Origin: Mycoplasmatota bacterium | Lineage (GTDB): Bacteria > Bacillota_I > Bacilli_A > Izemoplasmatales > Izemoplasmataceae | Direction: 5' to 3' | Assembly (NCBI GenBank): GCA_030595255.1 | Contig: JAUVDP010000006.1 | Location: forward strand, 1-49,930 | DNA length: 49,930 nucleotides | Shown here: one piece after another, positions 7,003-14,968 of the stretch | Layout: every line of letters starts with the position of its first letter | Position numbering within the stretch: position 1 is the first letter of the stretch | The notes under the pieces: model-generated | Database searches by the model: none | The model's input: only the letters and a program-made list of their open reading frames with translations | Told to the model about the DNA's origin: nothing | Translations under genes and position numbers: made by a program

Positions 7003-8139
7003 ATGAAAGTCTATTTAGATAACGCCTCTACTACTAATGTGAGTAAAGATGTTCTTGAAGCGATGCTTCCATATTTTAAAGAAGAATTTGGAAATCCATC
7101 AAGTCTTCATGAAAAAGGTATCAAGAATAGAAAAATAGTAAATAAATCTAGAATTAAAATCGCTGAATTACTTAATTGTAAGAAGTCAGAGATTTATTTC
7201 ACAAGTTGTGGAACTGAATCAATAAACTGGGCTCTAAAAGGTCTTGCTTTTAATAACAAAACAAAATATGAAATTGTAATCACTAATGTTGAACACCATG
7301 CTACTACTCATACTTGTAGTTTTTTAGAAGGAATGGGATTTACAATTAACTATTTACATGTTGATAGTAATGGATTTATTGATATTAATGAACTACGAAA
7401 CTTAGTAAATGAGAATACACTTGTAGTTAGTATTATTATGGCAAATAACGAAATTGGGACTATTCAAAATATTAAAGAAATTTCTGAAGTTTGTGATCAA
7501 GCTAGAACATATCTTCATGTAGATGCTGTTCAAGTTGTATGTCATACAAAATTAGATTTACAAGAATTAAATGTAGATCTCTTAAGTATCTCTGGACATA
7601 AATTTCATGGTCCTAAAGGTATTGGATTACTATATATAAAAGAAGGTACTCATATAGAGAGTTTAATACATGGTGGTCAACAAGAACTTAAAAAGAGAGC
7701 TGGGACTGAAAATGTGCCATACATCGTTGGTTTTACTAAAGCTCTTGAACTAGGAATTGCTAATTTAGGACAATATACAAAAAGACTTAATGATTACTCT
7801 AATCTATTCTTAAAAAGATTAGATAACGAGAATATAAAATACATACTAAACGGTCCAAATATAGGTGAAGAAAGACTTCCTGGAAACCTAAATTTATCAT
7901 TCAAAGATAAAGATGGATTACTATTGACCTATCTATTAGATAAGCGTGGAATATACGTAAGTACTGGTAGTGCTTGTGATAGCGAATCAATTGAACCATC
8001 ACACGTTATTTCAGCTATAGAAGTTCCTAGAGATTATATTAATGCTACTGTTAGATTTAGTATAGGAAATGAAACAACTAGCGAAGAAGTTAATTATGTT
8101 ATTGATAACTTAATTGATATTCTGAAAAATGAAATGTAA
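7003..8139 (+). CDS. Cysteine desulfurase (NifS/IscS family)
   Basis: PLP enzyme that takes sulfur from cysteine as an enzyme persulfide for Fe-S clusters or tRNA thiolation. Conserved sites: substrate region YLDNASTT (4-11), HH at 98-99 (VEHHAT), PLP lysine K200 in SISGHKFHGPKG, and catalytic C325 in STGSACDS. The short spacing after SGSAC and the length (378) fit class I NifS-type enzymes. No IscU/SufU scaffold or thiI follows, because an IS element is inserted at the stop codon; its terminal base triplet may now supply the stop TAA. Translation is coupled to the upstream small gene. Confidence 0.93.
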   Translation: MKVYLDNASTTNVSKDVLEAMLPYFKEEFGNPSSLHEKGIKNRKIVNKSRIKIAELLNCKKSEIYFTSCGTESINWALKGLAFNNKTKYEIVITNVEHHATTHTCSFLEGMGFTINYLHVDSNGFIDINELRNLVNENTLVVSIIMANNEIGTIQNIKEISEVCDQARTYLHVDAVQVVCHTKLDLQELNVDLLSISGHKFHGPKGIGLLYIKEGTHIESLIHGGQQELKKRAGTENVPYIVGFTKALELGIANLGQYTKRLNDYSNLFLKRLDNENIKYILNGPNIGEERLPGNLNLSFKDKDGLLLTYLLDKRGIYVSTGSACDSESIEPSHVISAIEVPRDYINATVRFSIGNETTSEEVNYVIDNLIDILKNEM

Positions 8140-8170
8140 AAGGCGTAAAAATTTGAAGTCACTGAAAAAG
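8138..8170 (+). repeat. Left terminal inverted repeat of the IS
   Basis: Starts AAAAGGCGTAAAAATTTGAA and ends CACTGAAAAAG. It matches the reverse complement of the right end at 27 of 33 positions, with identity strongest in the outer 12 and the inner CACTGAAAAA. Confidence 0.85.
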
Positions 8171-8195
8171 TCTATGAGAGATCATAGGCTTTTTT
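8169..8195 (+). terminator. Terminator inside the IS left end
   Basis: Stem of nine pairs (AGTCTATGA with TCATAGGCT, one G-T) and a four-base loop, followed by TTTTTT. It will end the desulfurase transcript and shield the transposase from readthrough. Confidence 0.75.
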
Positions 8196-8308
8196 ATATA
8201 CTCATAAAAAGTTATGCACATTTGGGGATAACTTTCTTGTCTTACGGCCTTGTTATGCTGTTAATCACTGCTTAAGTGTAATATAATAGTAGTATAGGCG
8301 GTGGTATT

Positions 8309-9772
8309 ATGTTAAAAACACAAATACAATTAAAATTGAGTAAACATTCTGAACTATTTGATATCTTAGTAACGGAAGACAATGAACTAAGACAAATTAA
8401 TAATCTAATTGATTTCAGTTTTGTTTATGATGAACTTAAAGACAAATATAGTGCTACTATGGGTAGAGGTGCTGTTGATCCAATCATGATGTTTAAGTAT
8501 TTATTGTTAAAGGCAATGTATCCGACAAGTGATGTCGGATTGGTTAAACGTGCTTTTACTGATATGTCATATAAATATTTCTTAGGATTAAATCCCGAGG
8601 ACCCTGTTATTGAATCGTCTACTTTAACGAAGTTTAGAAGAAACAGATTAAAAGACACAGACATATTAGATTTACTTATTGGGAAAACTGTCACTATTGC
8701 TAAAGAACACGGACTTTTAAAGAGTAAAACTATTATTGTAGATGCTACTCATTCGAATGCTAGGTATAATCAAAAGTCACCACTTCAAGCACTTCAAAAA
8801 CTATCTAAGATACTACGTAATAACGTCTATAAGATTGATAAATCTATGAAAGATAAAATGCCAAAGAAACCAAGTAATGGTTTATTAGAATCAGAAATCG
8901 CATATACTAAGAAACTTTGTAATATACTCAGTAAAGATGAACGTTTAATGTTTTATGGACACCTTAGAGAAGGTATTGATTATCTAGATGAAGTTATTGA
9001 TGATCATATGTATGAATTAAGTCTTTCTAAAGATGAAGACGCTAAAGTAGGCCATAAAAATGCTGATACACATTTCTTTGGATATAAAACTCATATTGCT
9101 ATGAGTGATGAAAGAATCATCACTGCCGCGACAGTTACTTCTGGTGAGAAACATGATGGTAAACAATTAGCTTCTTTAGTGAAAAAATCAAGAGAAGCTG
9201 GGATTGAAGTTGAAGAAGTAATTGCTGACGCTGCTTATTCTGAATCTGATAATATTGAACTTGCGAATACTGATGATAATTTTAAGTTGTATTCTAGACT
9301 TAATCGTACTATAAGTGAAGGACCTAAACGTAAAATTGAAGGGTTCTTCTATAATAAAGATGCTGGTATGTATGTTTGTCCTGAAGGTCATATGTCAATT
9401 AGTAAAGCTGTGAAAGGTAAAAAGAAACATAAAGAAGAAGGTAAAACTATGGTTGAAACATACTTCTTTGATATTGAAAAATGTAAAATTTGTCCATTGA
9501 AAGGTACTTGTTATAAAGAGGGAGCTGATTCAAAATCATACTCAGTTTCTATTAGATCAAATATCCACAAAAATCATATGAAATTTCAAGAGACAGAAGA
9601 ATTTAAACATAAGATGAAAGATCGATATAAAATAGAAGCTAAAAACGCAGAACTTAAAAATGCCCATGCATTCGGCCAAGCCGATTCGCATGGTATTTCA
9701 GGTATGAATCTTCAAGCCGCAACGACGATATTCGTAGTAAATATCAAAAGAATTATGAAATTAATGAAGTAA
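8309..9772 (+). CDS. IS1182-type transposase
   Basis: 487 residues, full length for the family, with no frameshift. It has an N-terminal DUF772-like helical domain (MGRGAVDPIMMFKYLLLKAMY, about 51-71) and a catalytic DDE core with D145 in IIVDATHSNA, D307 in VIADAAYSES and E443 in KIEAKNAELKNAHAFGQ. A Cys-rich insert (CPEG...CKICPLKGTC, about 357-401) is likely zinc-binding. The ribosome site GGCGGTGG lies just upstream of the ATG, with a TATAAT at 8280-8285 as a weak promoter. It appears active by sequence. Confidence 0.93.
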   Translation: MLKTQIQLKLSKHSELFDILVTEDNELRQINNLIDFSFVYDELKDKYSATMGRGAVDPIMMFKYLLLKAMYPTSDVGLVKRAFTDMSYKYFLGLNPEDPVIESSTLTKFRRNRLKDTDILDLLIGKTVTIAKEHGLLKSKTIIVDATHSNARYNQKSPLQALQKLSKILRNNVYKIDKSMKDKMPKKPSNGLLESEIAYTKKLCNILSKDERLMFYGHLREGIDYLDEVIDDHMYELSLSKDEDAKVGHKNADTHFFGYKTHIAMSDERIITAATVTSGEKHDGKQLASLVKKSREAGIEVEEVIADAAYSESDNIELANTDDNFKLYSRLNRTISEGPKRKIEGFFYNKDAGMYVCPEGHMSISKAVKGKKKHKEEGKTMVETYFFDIEKCKICPLKGTCYKEGADSKSYSVSIRSNIHKNHMKFQETEEFKHKMKDRYKIEAKNAELKNAHAFGQADSHGISGMNLQAATTIFVVNIKRIMKLMK

Positions 9773-9811
9773 TATTCATTGTTTCTCTTGCTTTTTATCA
9801 AAATCATACAA

Positions 9812-9849
9812 AAAAGAGATAATTCTCACTTATGAGTTTTATCTCTTTT
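9812..9849. terminator. Bidirectional terminator near the IS right end
   Basis: Stem AAAAGAGATAA (9812-9822) with TTATCTCTTTT (9839-9849), with a nested CTCA/TGAG in the loop and A and T runs on the two sides. It can end both transposase transcription and transcription arriving from the pseudouridine synthase gene. Confidence 0.75.
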
Positions 9850-9861
9850 CTTATAGTCTTA

Positions 9862-9894
9862 GTTTTTCAGTGGTCTCAAAAATTTACGCCTTTT
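9862..9894 (-). repeat. Right terminal inverted repeat of the IS
   Basis: Its reverse complement begins AAAAGGCGTAAATTTTTGAG, partner of the left repeat. It stops one base before the stop codon (9896-9898) of the convergent pseudouridine synthase gene. Confidence 0.85.
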
Positions 9895-9895
9895 C

Positions 9896-10582
9896 TTATA
9901 TCTTATATTCAATTATTTCTTTATATCTACCTTTTTCTAAATCTTTATCTAATTCAATATTTCCAATCGAAACTCTTTTTAAGTATACTACCTTATTGTT
10001 AAAGTGTTCTACCATTCTCTTAACTTGATGAAATTTTCCTTCTTTTATTGATAAGTAAAATTCATTATCACTAATTTGTTCTACTTTTGGTAGTAATGGA
10101 GTAAACATAATGTCTCTTCCATCTTTTATCTCAAATTGTTTTAGTAATTTCTTCGAATCAAATTTTGATTCGGTTTTTACATAGTACTTCTTGTATACAT
10201 CCTTATTAGGAGAAATAATCTTATGTAACAGCTTCCCATCATTTGTAAGTAAAATTAGCCCTTCAGTATCGATATCTAGCCTACCAGCTATTCTTAAATC
10301 AAATCTGTTGTAAGGCTCTCCTATTAAATCTAATACTGTTTCATGAAGACCATCTTTATTCGCACTAATTACTCCAGCTGGTTTATGTACCATTAATAAA
10401 ACAGTTTCTTTGTAAAAAATTTCTATACCTTCAAGAGTTACTAAGTCGTTTTTAGTATCAACTTTATATCTTGATTCAGTTATCACTTTACCATTAACAG
10501 TTACCTTTTTACTTTTTATCTTTTTTGTTATTTCATTTCTAGTTCCATATTTAAGATTTGCTAAATATCTGTCAAGTCTCAT
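9896..10582 (-). CDS. rRNA pseudouridine synthase, RsuA/RluB family
   Basis: 228 residues. An N-terminal S4 RNA-binding domain (MRLDRYLANLKYGTRNEITKKIK) is followed by the pseudouridine synthase core, with the catalytic aspartate D103 in AGRLDIDTEGLILLTNDG. The compact length and the absence of a C-terminal extension favour the RsuA-type enzyme (16S rRNA U516) over RluB or RluF, but RluB-type activity cannot be excluded. It has its own promoter, and its 3' end faces the IS element. Confidence 0.9.
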   Translation of the reverse strand: MRLDRYLANLKYGTRNEITKKIKSKKVTVNGKVITESRYKVDTKNDLVTLEGIEIFYKETVLLMVHKPAGVISANKDGLHETVLDLIGEPYNRFDLRIAGRLDIDTEGLILLTNDGKLLHKIISPNKDVYKKYYVKTESKFDSKKLLKQFEIKDGRDIMFTPLLPKVEQISDNEFYLSIKEGKFHQVKRMVEHFNNKVVYLKRVSIGNIELDKDLEKGRYKEIIEYKI

Positions 10583-10611
10583 AATTTCACTTCCTTTTTG
10601 TTTCTATATAT

Positions 10612-10640
10612 ATTATAGTCTAATATTTAACTTGATTCAA
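10612..10640 (-). promoter_or_regulatory. Promoter of the pseudouridine synthase gene
   Basis: Minus-strand TTGAAT (10635-10640), 17 bases, TATAAT (10612-10617), about 30 bases before the ATG. Confidence 0.75.
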
Positions 10641-10647
10641 ATATAAA

Positions 10648-10667
10648 AGTAGGCAATTGCCTACTTA
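10648..10667 (-). terminator. Terminator of the pfk-UPF0223 transcript
   Basis: Perfect 20-base palindrome (AAGTAGGCAA and its complement) overlapping the last codons of the UPF0223 gene, followed on the minus strand by TTATATTTG after the stem T's. The T-tract is short but the stem is strong. Confidence 0.65.
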
Positions 10668-10900
10668 TATTTTTTAATTGTTTTATAGATTGAATATCCA
10701 GATATCTTTTCAAATTCTTTATCAATTTGTTTTTCTATTGAAATTGAATTCAAAATCTTACGAAATTCGTTATGTTTTTTAATTAATACTTCTTTATTAA
10801 CTTTGCCTTCATTAGCATCTTCAATAAGTGCGTAAAACTCAACAAGTGTAACAACTTCTTCAGGAGTATATAAATCATAGTCTATTGGATAAGAATACAT
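10661..10900 (-). CDS. UPF0223 family protein (YktA-like)
   Basis: 79 residues. The start YSYPIDYDLYTPEEVVTLVEFYALIEDANEGKV and the end EFEKISGYSIYKTIKKY match the UPF0223 (Bacillus YktA) pattern: a tyrosine/proline-rich N-terminus, two acidic helices, then SGYSxYK. The function is unknown. It begins one base after the phosphofructokinase stop and is therefore co-transcribed with it. Soluble, no cysteine. Confidence 0.82.
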   Translation of the reverse strand: MYSYPIDYDLYTPEEVVTLVEFYALIEDANEGKVNKEVLIKKHNEFRKILNSISIEKQIDKEFEKISGYSIYKTIKKYK

Positions 10901-10901
10901 C

Positions 10902-12032
10902 TTAGTTCCCGAAACTAATTCCTATTGCTCTAGCAGCTTGAACATATTGTCCATCAGGATCAACTTGTTTTCCTCCACCTTTTGAAGTTTCTCCAACTTC
11001 TCCAGATCCTACAACTTCTTCAAGTGGAATTGAAGTGATTTTACGACCACGTAACTGAACCATACGGCCAGCTCCGCCTTCCATCAATAGATCTACTGCG
11101 GTAACTCCGAATAATAATCCTAGCGCTCTATCAAACTGAGAAGTGATACCTCCACGTTGAATATATGCAAGGTTAGTATATCTAACTTCATGTTCTGTAA
11201 TTAGTTTAGATAATTGCTGAGCTATTTCATTCCCGATACCACCAAGACGAATACTATCAGCACTATCTTCAACTATTTCTCTTATTTTTTGAGTTCCACC
11301 AACTGGTTTAGCTCCTTCACTTACTACAATAATTGTAAAGTTTCTACCAAAGGCATCTCTTTGTTTAATTTTTTCTACAATTTTATTAATATCATAAGGT
11401 ATTTCAGGAAGTAAAATAACATCAGCGCTTCCCGCTAATCCACCTTCAAGTGCAAGCCATCCTGAATTACGACCCATAACTTCAACAACCATTACTCTAT
11501 CATGACTGTACGCAGTTGTATGGATTTTATCTAATGCATCACAAATAGTTTCAAGTGATGTATTATATCCAAACGTAACATCAGTTGATGGTAAATCATT
11601 ATCAATTGTTTTAGGTACTCCTACTACAGGAATTCCTTTTCTATAGAAGTCACGAGCACTTGTTAAAGTACCGTCTCCTCCAATTACTATTAAAGCATCA
11701 ATTCCTAAATATTTTAAATTTTGAACCGCATCATCTGAAACATCTTTATATTCATAAGTACCATCAATTCTTTGAGTTCTGTAATTAAACAAGTTATCTT
11801 TATTTGATGATTTTAAGATTGTTCCACCTTCATGCATAATTCCTGAAACACTTCTTAAATCTAAAGGACGATAAGTATTTTTGAATAAACCCGAGTATCC
11901 TCTTGTAAATCCTACTACTTCAACTCCGTACTTATTTATAGCCGCTTTTGTTATACCATTGATTACTGCATTAAGACCACTACAGTCTCCTCCACCAGTA
12001 ATTATTCCTATTTTTCTTATTTCTTTTTTCAT
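10902..12032 (-). CDS. 6-phosphofructokinase, group III (probably ATP-dependent)
   Basis: Phosphorylates fructose 6-phosphate in glycolysis. Motifs: TGGGDCSGLNAVI (12-24), IGGDGTL (117-123), PKTIDNDLPSTDVTFG (140-155, catalytic D145) and a C-terminal IQRGG. It has G121 (the ATP-type residue at E. coli position 104) together with K141 (the lysine at position 124 usually seen in PPi-type enzymes). That combination is known in group III PFKs, several of which use ATP. Length 376 fits group III. A GGAGG site, a promoter (12063-12091) and an upstream cre-like site are present. It is co-transcribed with the UPF0223 gene. Phosphate-donor preference is inference. Confidence 0.88.
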   Translation of the reverse strand: MKKEIRKIGIITGGGDCSGLNAVINGITKAAINKYGVEVVGFTRGYSGLFKNTYRPLDLRSVSGIMHEGGTILKSSNKDNLFNYRTQRIDGTYEYKDVSDDAVQNLKYLGIDALIVIGGDGTLTSARDFYRKGIPVVGVPKTIDNDLPSTDVTFGYNTSLETICDALDKIHTTAYSHDRVMVVEVMGRNSGWLALEGGLAGSADVILLPEIPYDINKIVEKIKQRDAFGRNFTIIVVSEGAKPVGGTQKIREIVEDSADSIRLGGIGNEIAQQLSKLITEHEVRYTNLAYIQRGGITSQFDRALGLLFGVTAVDLLMEGGAGRMVQLRGRKITSIPLEEVVGSGEVGETSKGGGKQVDPDGQYVQAARAIGISFGN

Positions 12033-12062
12033 GATAGTACCTCCATTAAAAATTCCAACTTT

Positions 12063-12091
12063 ATTATACTTGTTTTAGTTCACATAAACAA
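12063..12091 (-). promoter_or_regulatory. Promoter of the phosphofructokinase gene
   Basis: Minus-strand TTGTTT (12086-12091), 17 bases, TATAAT (12063-12068), about 30 bases before the ATG. Confidence 0.7.
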
Positions 12092-12106
12092 CCAATTTAC
12101 TAACGA

Positions 12107-12120
12107 TGAAAACGTTTTAT
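12107..12120 (+). promoter_or_regulatory. cre-like site upstream of pfk
   Basis: TGAAAACGTTTTAT matches 12 of 14 positions of the CcpA consensus TGWAANCGNTNWCA. Its centre lies near -57 relative to the expected pfk start, a position from which CcpA activates glycolytic genes in some Firmicutes. A ccpA gene is not visible here. Confidence 0.45.
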
Positions 12121-12193
12121 TTAAATATATTGTAAAAATATATGAGAATAATGTAAAATATAGTTTATTTTGATTTATTCTTTTACTTGATTT

Positions 12194-12215
12194 TGCTATA
12201 ATATGAATGAGGTGA
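12194..12215 (+). promoter_or_regulatory. Extended -10 promoter and ribosome site of def-fsa
   Basis: TGCTATAAT (12194-12202) is an extended -10 element with no clear -35. The expected start of transcription is near 12209, immediately before the ribosome site GAGGTGA (12209-12215). The leader is thus only about a dozen bases, and the ATG at 12203 cannot be in the message. Confidence 0.7.
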
Positions 12216-12220
12216 TACCC

Positions 12221-12820
12221 GTGTTAACAATGAAAGATGTAATTAGAGAAGGTCATCCAACTTTATCTATGAAAGCAAAAGATGTTGAATTACCGTTAAG
12301 TACCGAAGATAAGAAAACTTTAAAATTAATGATGGAGTTTTTAGAAAATGGACAAGACCCTGAAATCGCGGAAAAATATGAACTGCGTCCAGGTGTTGGT
12401 CTTGCTGCTCCTCAAATTAATATTAGTAAAAGAATGCTTGTAGTATTCACGTATAATGAAACAGGTGAAAAACTATACAAACATTTATTAGTAAACCCAA
12501 AAATTATGTCTCATAGTATTAAAAAGACATTCTTACCGGGTGGTGAAGGCTGTTTAAGCGTTGATAGAGAAGTTGAAGGAATTACTCCTAGACATAAGAA
12601 AATTACACTTAAAAGCTATTTTTATAACACTGAAACTGAAGAGTTAACTCTTGGTACTTTAAAGGTGTCTGGATATGTTTCAGTTGTATTCCAACATGAA
12701 ATTGATCATTTAAATGGAATACTATTTGTTGATAAGTTATTTGAAGACATTGAAGACGCTGAACCTGTTGTCTTCCCAGAACCAAAATTTGAAGAAGAAT
12801 TTGAAGAAAGAGATTTATAG
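12221..12820 (+). CDS. def: Peptide deformylase, type 2 (DefB-like)
   Basis: Metal-dependent removal of the N-formyl group from nascent proteins. The three catalytic motifs are present: GVGLAAPQI, EGCLSV and the metal site HEIDH. The long insert between the first motif and the N-terminus is typical of Gram-positive type 2 enzymes. The start is the GTG at 12221, giving MLTMKDVIREGHPTL, which aligns with Bacillus DefB (MITMENIVRDGHP). The ATG at 12203 is rejected because it sits directly behind the -10 element. An acidic C-terminal tail (EEEFEERDL) follows the domain. It is followed 11 bases later by the aldolase gene and co-transcribed with it. Confidence 0.95.
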   Translation: MLTMKDVIREGHPTLSMKAKDVELPLSTEDKKTLKLMMEFLENGQDPEIAEKYELRPGVGLAAPQINISKRMLVVFTYNETGEKLYKHLLVNPKIMSHSIKKTFLPGGEGCLSVDREVEGITPRHKKITLKSYFYNTETEELTLGTLKVSGYVSVVFQHEIDHLNGILFVDKLFEDIEDAEPVVFPEPKFEEEFEERDL

Positions 12821-12831
12821 GAGGATAAACT

Positions 12832-13482
12832 ATGAAATTATTTATTGATACAGCTAATGTAGAACACATTAGAGAAATGGCAGAACTTGGTATTATCGCA
12901 GGTGTTACAACTAACCCTACGTTAATAGCTAAAGAAGGAAGAGATTTTTTAGAAGTAATTAAAGAGATTACTAGTATTGTTGACGGTCCAATTAGTGGAG
13001 AAGTAATTAGCTTAGAAGCTGAAGGTATGGTTAAAGAAGGAATCGAAATTAGTAAAATTCATCCAAACATGGTTGTTAAAATCCCAATGACTCAAGAAGG
13101 ATTAAAAGCAACAAAGGCTTTATCAGATCTTGGTATTGATACTAATGTTACTTTAGTATTTAGTGTTAACCAAGCTTTACTTGCAGCTACTGCAGGAGCT
13201 ACTTATGTTAGTCCATTTGTAGGAAGACTTGAAGATACTCTTCATGACGGAATCCAAGTAGTTAGTGAAATTAGAGAAGTATTTGATATTTACGGATTTG
13301 CTACTGAAATTATAAGTGCTAGTATTAGAACACCAAAACAAATGGCTGATAGTGCACTTGTTGGAGCACACATTGCTACAGTTCCTTACGAAGTACTTAA
13401 GAAAGCATCACAACATCCACTTACAGATAAAGGTATTGCTGCATTCATGGCAGACTGGAAAGCAGTATTTGGAGATAAATAA
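12832..13482 (+). CDS. fsa: Fructose-6-phosphate aldolase / transaldolase-like (type 3B)
   Basis: 216-residue small transaldolase-family TIM barrel, with [16 protein letters not shown] at the start, [13 protein letters not shown] (24-36) and the Schiff-base lysine K83 in [15 protein letters not shown] (about 105-111) and [12 protein letters not shown] follow. The family contains true transaldolases and fructose-6-phosphate aldolases. They differ at an active-site Phe/Tyr/Gln position that I cannot assign with confidence, so pentose-phosphate transaldolase activity is equally possible. A strong AGGAGG site is present. It ends at a bidirectional terminator. Confidence 0.9.
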   Translation: MKLFIDTANVEHIREMAELGIIAGVTTNPTLIAKEGRDFLEVIKEITSIVDGPISGEVISLEAEGMVKEGIEISKIHPNMVVKIPMTQEGLKATKALSDLGIDTNVTLVFSVNQALLAATAGATYVSPFVGRLEDTLHDGIQVVSEIREVFDIYGFATEIISASIRTPKQMADSALVGAHIATVPYEVLKKASQHPLTDKGIAAFMADWKAVFGDK

Positions 13483-13492
13483 TTAAAAAAAT

Positions 13493-13520
13493 AAAACGAC
13501 TTTTTAAAAAAGTCGTTTTT
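13493..13520. terminator. Bidirectional terminator between fsa and a small membrane protein gene
   Basis: Stem AAAACGACTTTTT with AAAAAGTCGTTTT; A and T runs lie on both sides. The minus-strand gene stop codon immediately follows. Confidence 0.85.
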
Positions 13521-13723
13521 TAATACCTATATCCATGACTACTAGTAAATAATATTAAAGCTGCGAGTCCTAAAATTATCATCACTATTAAATATATTGT
13601 AATAATCCATCTTGTCTTTTTACTAAAAGATTTTGTAACCCACATATAAGGTACTCCGAATGGGTAAAAAAGTATTAAAAAAATCACTGATAATACATTG
13701 TTTAATTGCTTTCTATTACCCAT
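13520..13723 (-). CDS. Small two-helix membrane protein, unknown function
   Basis: 67 residues with two membrane segments (about 10-27 and 38-60) separated by KSFSKKTRW. The YPFGVPYMW...SKKTRWIIT pattern is seen in small uncharacterised Firmicutes membrane proteins, where similar sequences serve as membrane modules. A plausible AAAGGA ribosome site precedes the ATG. The gene lies alone between two terminators. I do not recognise a function. Confidence 0.65.
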   Translation of the reverse strand: MGNRKQLNNVLSVIFLILFYPFGVPYMWVTKSFSKKTRWIITIYLIVMIILGLAALILFTSSHGYRY

Positions 13724-13764
13724 TTATTCACATCCTTTTAAATAATTATAACATTTATATAGTA

Positions 13765-13793
13765 AAATCCCAATTCATGTTGAATTGGGATTT
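13765..13793 (-). terminator. Terminator of perR-prx
   Basis: 13-bp stem AAATCCCAATTCA/TGAATTGGGATTT with a three-base loop, just after the peroxiredoxin stop. The downstream T-run on the minus strand is short (TTTTACTAT). Confidence 0.7.
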
Positions 13794-13805
13794 ATTAAGT
13801 AAATA

Positions 13806-14489
13806 TTATTTTGTATCTTTCTTTAAGCACATGAACCAATCTAGACAATAAGTATCGTCATCTTCTGATTCCATTCTTTCTTGTGCTGTTCCACAACTTC
13901 CTGCAGGTGGAACTATTAAATCTTGTCCTGGTCTCCAGTCAGCAGGTGTAGCAACACTTTCTGCATCAGCTTTTTGTAAAGCCAAGATAATTCTTTTAAT
14001 TTCATCCATATTACGTCCAGTAGATAGTGGGTAATAAAGAATTGTTCTAATTTTTGCTTCTGGATCCATAATGAATACTGCTCTTACAGCTTGTGTACTT
14101 GATTGATTTGGTTGAATCATTCCAAATTTATTAGCTACTTCCATTGAAATATCTTCAATAAGTGGGAATTTAACTTCCATACCTTTCATTCCATTCCATT
14201 CAATTTTTTCTTGAATAGTTCTAAGCCAAGCAATGTGTGCATAAAGTGAATCAACACTTAATCCAATTAATTCTGTATTTAATTCTTTAAATTCTGGTGC
14301 CATTCTTGCGAATGTCATAAACTCACTAGTACATACAGGTGTAAAATCTGCTGGATGACTAAATAAGATTACCCATTTTCCTTTATAATCAGCAGGAAAA
14401 TTAATAATCCCTTGCGTAGTTACTGCAGTAAATTCTGGAGCATCATCTCCAATAAGTGGCATTCTGTGAAATTTTTTTACTTCTTCCAT
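13806..14489 (-). CDS. Peroxiredoxin, Prx6/archaeal-like subfamily
   Basis: Thiol peroxidase of 227 residues. The peroxidatic cysteine is C53 in PADFTPVCTSEF. The C-terminal extension carries C199, C215 and C221. The six-residue spacing of the last two is like archaeal Prx6-type enzymes, in which these cysteines resolve the sulfenic acid. There is no signal peptide, so it acts in the cytosol. It lies 40 bases downstream of a PerR-like regulator gene with no promoter between them, so it is probably derepressed by peroxide through the PerR box at 14969-14985. No dedicated AhpF or thioredoxin reductase is nearby; the electron donor is unknown. Confidence 0.9.
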   Translation of the reverse strand: MEEVKKFHRMPLIGDDAPEFTAVTTQGIINFPADYKGKWVILFSHPADFTPVCTSEFMTFARMAPEFKELNTELIGLSVDSLYAHIAWLRTIQEKIEWNGMKGMEVKFPLIEDISMEVANKFGMIQPNQSSTQAVRAVFIMDPEAKIRTILYYPLSTGRNMDEIKRIILALQKADAESVATPADWRPGQDLIVPPAGSCGTAQERMESEDDDTYCLDWFMCLKKDTK

Positions 14490-14529
14490 TTGTATCTCTC
14501 CTTTTTATTTTCTCTCTTTTTCTAATTAT

Positions 14530-14949
14530 TTATGTTGTTATTTGTTTATGTTTACAGTTTGGACAAATCCCTTTTAAATTAACTTCCTGATCAATAATTT
14601 CAAATCCAGGAATAACATCTTCATCTATTGGTCTACATATATAAGGAATATCATATATTGTATTACAAACTTGACAGATAAAATGAGAATGTTTCTCAAT
14701 AACAAGTTCATATCTTTTTTCATTAGTACCAATGTTCACTTCATATACTAATTCTTTTTCAACAAATAATTTCAACACATTATAAACCGTCGTTTTTGAA
14801 AGTGTTGGTAATTCATCAATTAACTCCTTGTATATAGTATCAACTGTAGGATGAGTTTTACAATCATCTAAATAATAATAAATTCTCATTCTCGTATATG
14901 ATGGACTAACACCCTTTTCTTTGAATATTTTCTTTAAAGTTTCAGTCAT
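14530..14949 (-). CDS. perR: Fur-family peroxide regulator (PerR-like)
   Basis: 139 residues: an N-terminal winged helix (YTRMRIYYYLDD...LSKTTVYNVLKLFVEK) and a C-terminal dimerisation domain with a structural zinc site C92/C95 and C129/C132. Likely regulatory ligands are H33, E81, H87, H89 and D100. Aspartate at the last position is the residue that distinguishes peroxide-sensing PerR from Fur, which has Glu there; E81 in place of the PerR aspartate is Fur-like. Co-transcription with a peroxiredoxin and a perfect PerR box in its own promoter support PerR. Zur or Fur function is less likely. Confidence 0.85.
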   Translation of the reverse strand: MTETLKKIFKEKGVSPSYTRMRIYYYLDDCKTHPTVDTIYKELIDELPTLSKTTVYNVLKLFVEKELVYEVNIGTNEKRYELVIEKHSHFICQVCNTIYDIPYICRPIDEDVIPGFEIIDQEVNLKGICPNCKHKQITT

Positions 14950-14968
14950 ATTTTCATTCCCCTTTTAA

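Larger units (their letters stand above)
8138..9894. mobile_element. IS1182-family insertion sequence, complete
   Basis: About 1.76 kb bounded by imperfect inverted repeats of about 33 bases (27 matches), beginning AAAAGGCGTAAA on each side (8138-8170 and 9862-9894). It contains one full-length transposase gene and hairpin terminators inside both ends. No direct target duplication is obvious. It lies precisely between the stop codons of two convergent genes, the left end overlapping the desulfurase stop and the right end one base from the pseudouridine synthase stop. Both neighbours remain intact. Confidence 0.88.
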
